Positions 27,302 through 30,087 of a DNA stretch of 30,087 nucleotides are shown one piece after another (positions within the stretch are counted from its first letter, which is position 1; the number at the start of each line of letters is the position of its first letter). The DNA is taken from assembly GCA_001724245.1 (NCBI GenBank), contig MEDX01000047.1, forward strand, positions 1-30,087, given 5' to 3'. The notes under the pieces were generated by a model that saw only the letters and a list, made by a program, of their open reading frames with translations, was not told the DNA's origin and did not search any database. The position numbers and the translations under genes were made by a program. The stretch is from Fonticula-like sp. SCN 57-25. Lineage: Eukaryota > Nucleariida > Rotosphaerida.

Positions 27302-30087
27302 CTAATCGTAGCTCTGAATACTCGTATACTCCCCATACATATTCCCCTTCCCCCCTCTCTTCTTCTTCCACACAACACTACCGATCCCCACCACGATCAA
27401 CAATGCGCCACCCGCGATCCCCCCCACCCACACCCACCACACCACACCCAAATACACATACAGGTCCGTCCGCAAATCCTCACTCAGCTCTGACGTAATC
27501 ACTGCATCCTGTGATGTCCACGTGAGCGGGAACATTACATTTTTCACCATATTGGGTGCAGTCATTCCATAATTGGCATCAGCGCTAATAAGCGTGTTCA
27601 CCTGCAATTTGACGGACGATTCCATGGCGAGGCCTGTGATTGGTTCGATCCAGACAAAACTGCCGCACTCTTCCCACGTGGCCGGAGGGATGCCGATGAG
27701 GCGATCGGTCCAATTGGAAGAGACGAGGAGGAAGCGCGGCTGGCAATAGTAGATGGGGGCGCCGTTGATGGACTCGGCATTGACAAAGCCGGTGAATTCA
27801 GGGGTGAGGTCAAAGGCGGGGTTGGGGTCATATGTGGTGTTGCTCATGGCGAGACTAGAGAAAAGAGGGGGAAAAAAGTGAAGAAAAGAGAAGAAAAAGA
27901 GAAGAAAAAGAGAGAAAAAAGAACAAAAAAGTGTTAGTAAATGATGATGCCCAATAGTGCATAATGACCACCCAATACTGCATAATGAATGATACCCAAT
28001 ACTGCATAATGACACGTGATACCCAATACTGCATAATGACCCAATGTGTATAATGACCCAACACTGACCCAATACTGCATACACACTCACACTCACTCTT
28101 TTCCCTTTCTTTCCCTTTCCTTCTATTCTATTCTATTCTATTCCCTTTCCCTTTCACTTCCTCTCCCCTTCCACCCCCCTTCCTCTCCCCTTTTACTTAC
28201 CGATAGACGACAAAGTCATCGTAGTATAGACTCTTATGCACTCCCTCATCCACAAAGTCAACTGCCCTTCCATGGTCAGGGCTCCAGCATGGAATTGTGC
28301 CAAGGGTGTCGGGAAGGCGACCGCGGCCGTCAATAGGAGAGGGGACAAACTGGCCCTGTTTGGAAGAGTTAGAAGTGAGGAAAGAGTGAGGAAAGAATGA
28401 GGAAAGTGAAGTAAAAGAGAGAAAAGAGAGAGAAAAAGGATAGACAATACTAGGGTTAAATAGGACATTACTAGGGTTATACTAGGGTTATACAAGACAT
28501 TACTAGGGTTACATAATGATACAGTAACACAATACAAGGGTTATATAGTGATATACAAGGGTTTTACTAGGGTTTTACAGTGACCCATACAATGACCCAT
28601 ACCATACATGACCATACATGACCATACACACTCATACACACTCATATGACACCATACACACTCATACTCTATACTATACAAACACACTATACACATACAC
28701 ACTCATATGATACCATATACACACACTATGCTACACTCATACACACCCACACACTATACTATACACACACACACTCATACACACACACTCATACACTCAT
28801 TCACACAATATCCTCTTTCCTTCCATAACCCTTCCCTTTCCCTATTATAACCCTCCCTTTCCCTTCTATTCCCTATTCCAACCCTTCCCTTTTCCTCTTC
28901 CCTCATCTTCCCCATATTCTCCCCCTCTTCGTACCCATCCACTGTTACCACTAACAGTAATATTACTCCCCCCAAACCAATCCGTAATCACCCTCTTCCC
29001 ATCAAACATTGTCACCTGCTCCACTTCATTCACATCCGCATATCCAGTGCGCACTTCAGTGAAGCCTTGGCGGGAATCGGCCATGGCTTCGGAAGTGTCG
29101 TCGGTGAAAAAGTTGGCTTCGGGGGCGTAGGGTTGGAGCAGTTTGAGGAGAGGGTCGTCATAGTGCTGATTGGGTGTTAGTGAAGGTGTCACGTGTGGAT
29201 TGTGTCACGTGAGAATCATATACATCATATACACATACACTCATACACTACACTGTACCATACACACACTCATACACACACTCATGGACACACTCATGGA
29301 CACACTATTATGATCATGTGATCATATGGTCACGTGATCACACTCATGCACTCATACACACTCATACACACACACACTGACTGTTCACTCATACACTCAT
29401 AGACACACTCAATGATCACGTGATCATACAGTAACACTCATACACACACACTCATACACTCATGAACACTCATATAATCACGTGATCATATGGTGTGCAC
29501 ACTCATACACACACACACACTCATACACACACACACTGTATAGATACACATACCATATGATCACGTGATCATACAGTGATACACACACACACACACAGTG
29601 ATACTCTCATACACACACACACTGTGATACACACACAGTGTCATTCACACTATATTATCACGTGATCATACTGTTCACACACTCATACACAGTGAAACTC
29701 TTATACATACAGTGATACACACCCATACTACTACTACACACTCATACTACTACTACTCCCCTTTCTCCCTCTCTTTTCCCATGCGTACCCACAACCAACT
29801 CTTTGCCTCCAAACTGATAATCACCCCCGCCCCCTCATCAATCACCGCCCCTCTATACATATCCCCCCCATACGCCTCACTCTGACTCACCTGATACCTC
29901 AACAGCATCCTCACCTGCTCACTATTCACACCAAAATACTCTAATAGATACTCATCATCACCAATATGAGTGTATAATAGTTCCAGTTTGGCAGGGTCAG
30001 ATGCAATGCCATATGGGCCATATAGAAGGGTGCGGGTGGAGGCGACGGAGAGGGAGAGGGAGGGGGAGGAGGGGAGGGGGCAGCGGG
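27302..30087 (-). CDS. CD36/LIMP-2 (scavenger receptor B) family protein, 5' end missing
   Basis: The last four exons are 30087-29789 (open to the window edge), 29165-28935, 28355-28201 and 27854-27302 (TAG), giving 412 codons. Family marks run in order: TLLYGPYGIASDP, the join SWLW/HYDDPLLKLL (matching the CD36 pattern WLWGYDDP), VTMFDGKR, GTIPCWSPD, GAPIYYCQPRFLL and EPITGLAMESSVKLQVN. The last is the conserved P-TG-RLQ-N block. A single membrane segment (VYLGVVWWVWVGGIAGGALL) precedes a short cytosolic tail with YTSI, a YXX-hydrophobic sorting motif that suggests endolysosomal delivery. The N-terminal membrane helix and first ectodomain part lie beyond 30087. Known relatives bind lipids, lipoproteins or lysosomal enzymes. 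The ligand here is unknown. Introns are 623, 579 and 346 bp and made largely of satellites. The third begins GTAAGT, the only standard donor in the window. Confidence 0.9.
27950..28080. repeat. CCCAATACTGCATAATGA minisatellite in a CD36-like intron
   Basis: About seven full or partial copies of the unit CCCAATACTGCATAATGA with variable short linkers lie in the 346-bp intron 27855-28200. The rest of this intron is purine/pyrimidine-rich, including a TCTAT array (about 28121-28142). Confidence 0.8.
28441..28815. repeat. TACTAGGGTT and ACACTCATAC satellites in a CD36-like intron
   Basis: In the intron 28356-28934, TACTAGGGTT-like units recur at 28449-28577, followed by CATAC and ACACTCATAC repeats (28585-28812). 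Most units are short and degenerate. Confidence 0.7.
29217..29760. repeat. ACACTCATAC microsatellite with interspersed TGATCACGTGATCA palindromes
   Basis: This fills most of the 623-bp intron 29166-29788. ACACTCATACACACAC repeats are broken by six palindromes of the form TGATCACGTGATCA or close variants: 29311-29324 (CATGTG core), 29327-29340, 29412-29427, 29475-29490, 29557-29572 and about 29655-29670. A short CTA array lies at about 29727-29756. Confidence 0.85.

Noticed and set aside
27950-28080. Repeat-spacer pattern that could look like a CRISPR array
   Set aside because: The genome is eukaryotic, the linkers are short and unequal, and the repeats degrade gradually as in a minisatellite.
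28441-28577. TAGGGTT-containing units resembling telomere repeats
   Set aside because: The units are TACTAGGGTT-like with variable spacing, not contiguous TTAGGG or TTTAGGG, and they sit inside an intron of the CD36-like gene.

Overview
This is nuclear DNA of a eukaryote. Most genes are split by introns with GT..AG ends and CTAAC/CTGAC-type branch sites, the coding exons are GC-rich with AT-rich spacers, and the gene set is eukaryotic throughout. The set includes ribosomal protein S21, a COMM-domain protein, myotrophin, a P5-type ATPase, a GDP-fucose-transporter-like protein, a CD36/LIMP-2-family protein, a DDX60-like helicase and an SHPRH/IRC20-like helicase. Myotrophin, COMMD7, DDX60 and CD36 together suggest a unicellular relative of animals and fungi, or an amoebozoan. 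The end of S21 resembles that of fungi. The species cannot be named from sequence alone.

Layout, left to right: (1) 2-943 (+), 3' part of a degenerate kinase-like gene of the Crinkler-associated type. (2) 1235-2149 (-), intronless PhzF-family protein. (3) 2261-3086 (+), COMMD7, 5 exons. (4) 3302-5154 (-), OGFOD1/Ofd1-type 2-oxoglutarate oxygenase, 4 exons. (5) 5310-6699 (+), secreted multicopper oxidase made of one ceruloplasmin-type domain pair, 4 exons, sharing a divergent promoter with (4). (6) 6911-12181 (-), intronless DDX60-like helicase. (7) 12573-13594 (-), SLC35C1-like transporter, 2 exons. (8) 14029-18301 (-), SHPRH/IRC20-like SNF2-RING protein, 2 exons. (9) 18573-18962 (+), RPS21, 3 exons. 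(10) 19212-19743 (-), myotrophin, 4 exons. (11) 19908-24381 (+), ATP13A-type P5B ATPase, 2 exons. (12) 25066-26732 (-), aldo-keto reductase, 3 exons. (13) 27302-30087 (-), CD36-family protein, the last 4 exons, with the 5' end outside the window.

The genes do not form a pathway. Many are divergent pairs sharing short promoters (111-271 bp) or convergent pairs with short shared 3' regions, as in a compact genome. From about 23.5 kb rightward the character changes: introns average roughly 430 bp against roughly 76 bp to the left, and introns and spacers fill with micro- and minisatellites.

The most notable signals are as follows. The 5' splice sites are nearly uniformly GTRCG (20 of 23 introns I could join) instead of GTRAG. 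The palindrome CACGTG occurs about 42 times, far above chance. A one-unit ceruloplasmin-like oxidase is divergently paired with an iron-dependent oxygenase across twin TCACGTGA boxes. Introns of two neighbouring convergent genes share the same tandem decamer in the same sense-strand orientation. No tRNA, rRNA, CRISPR array or intact transposon was seen.
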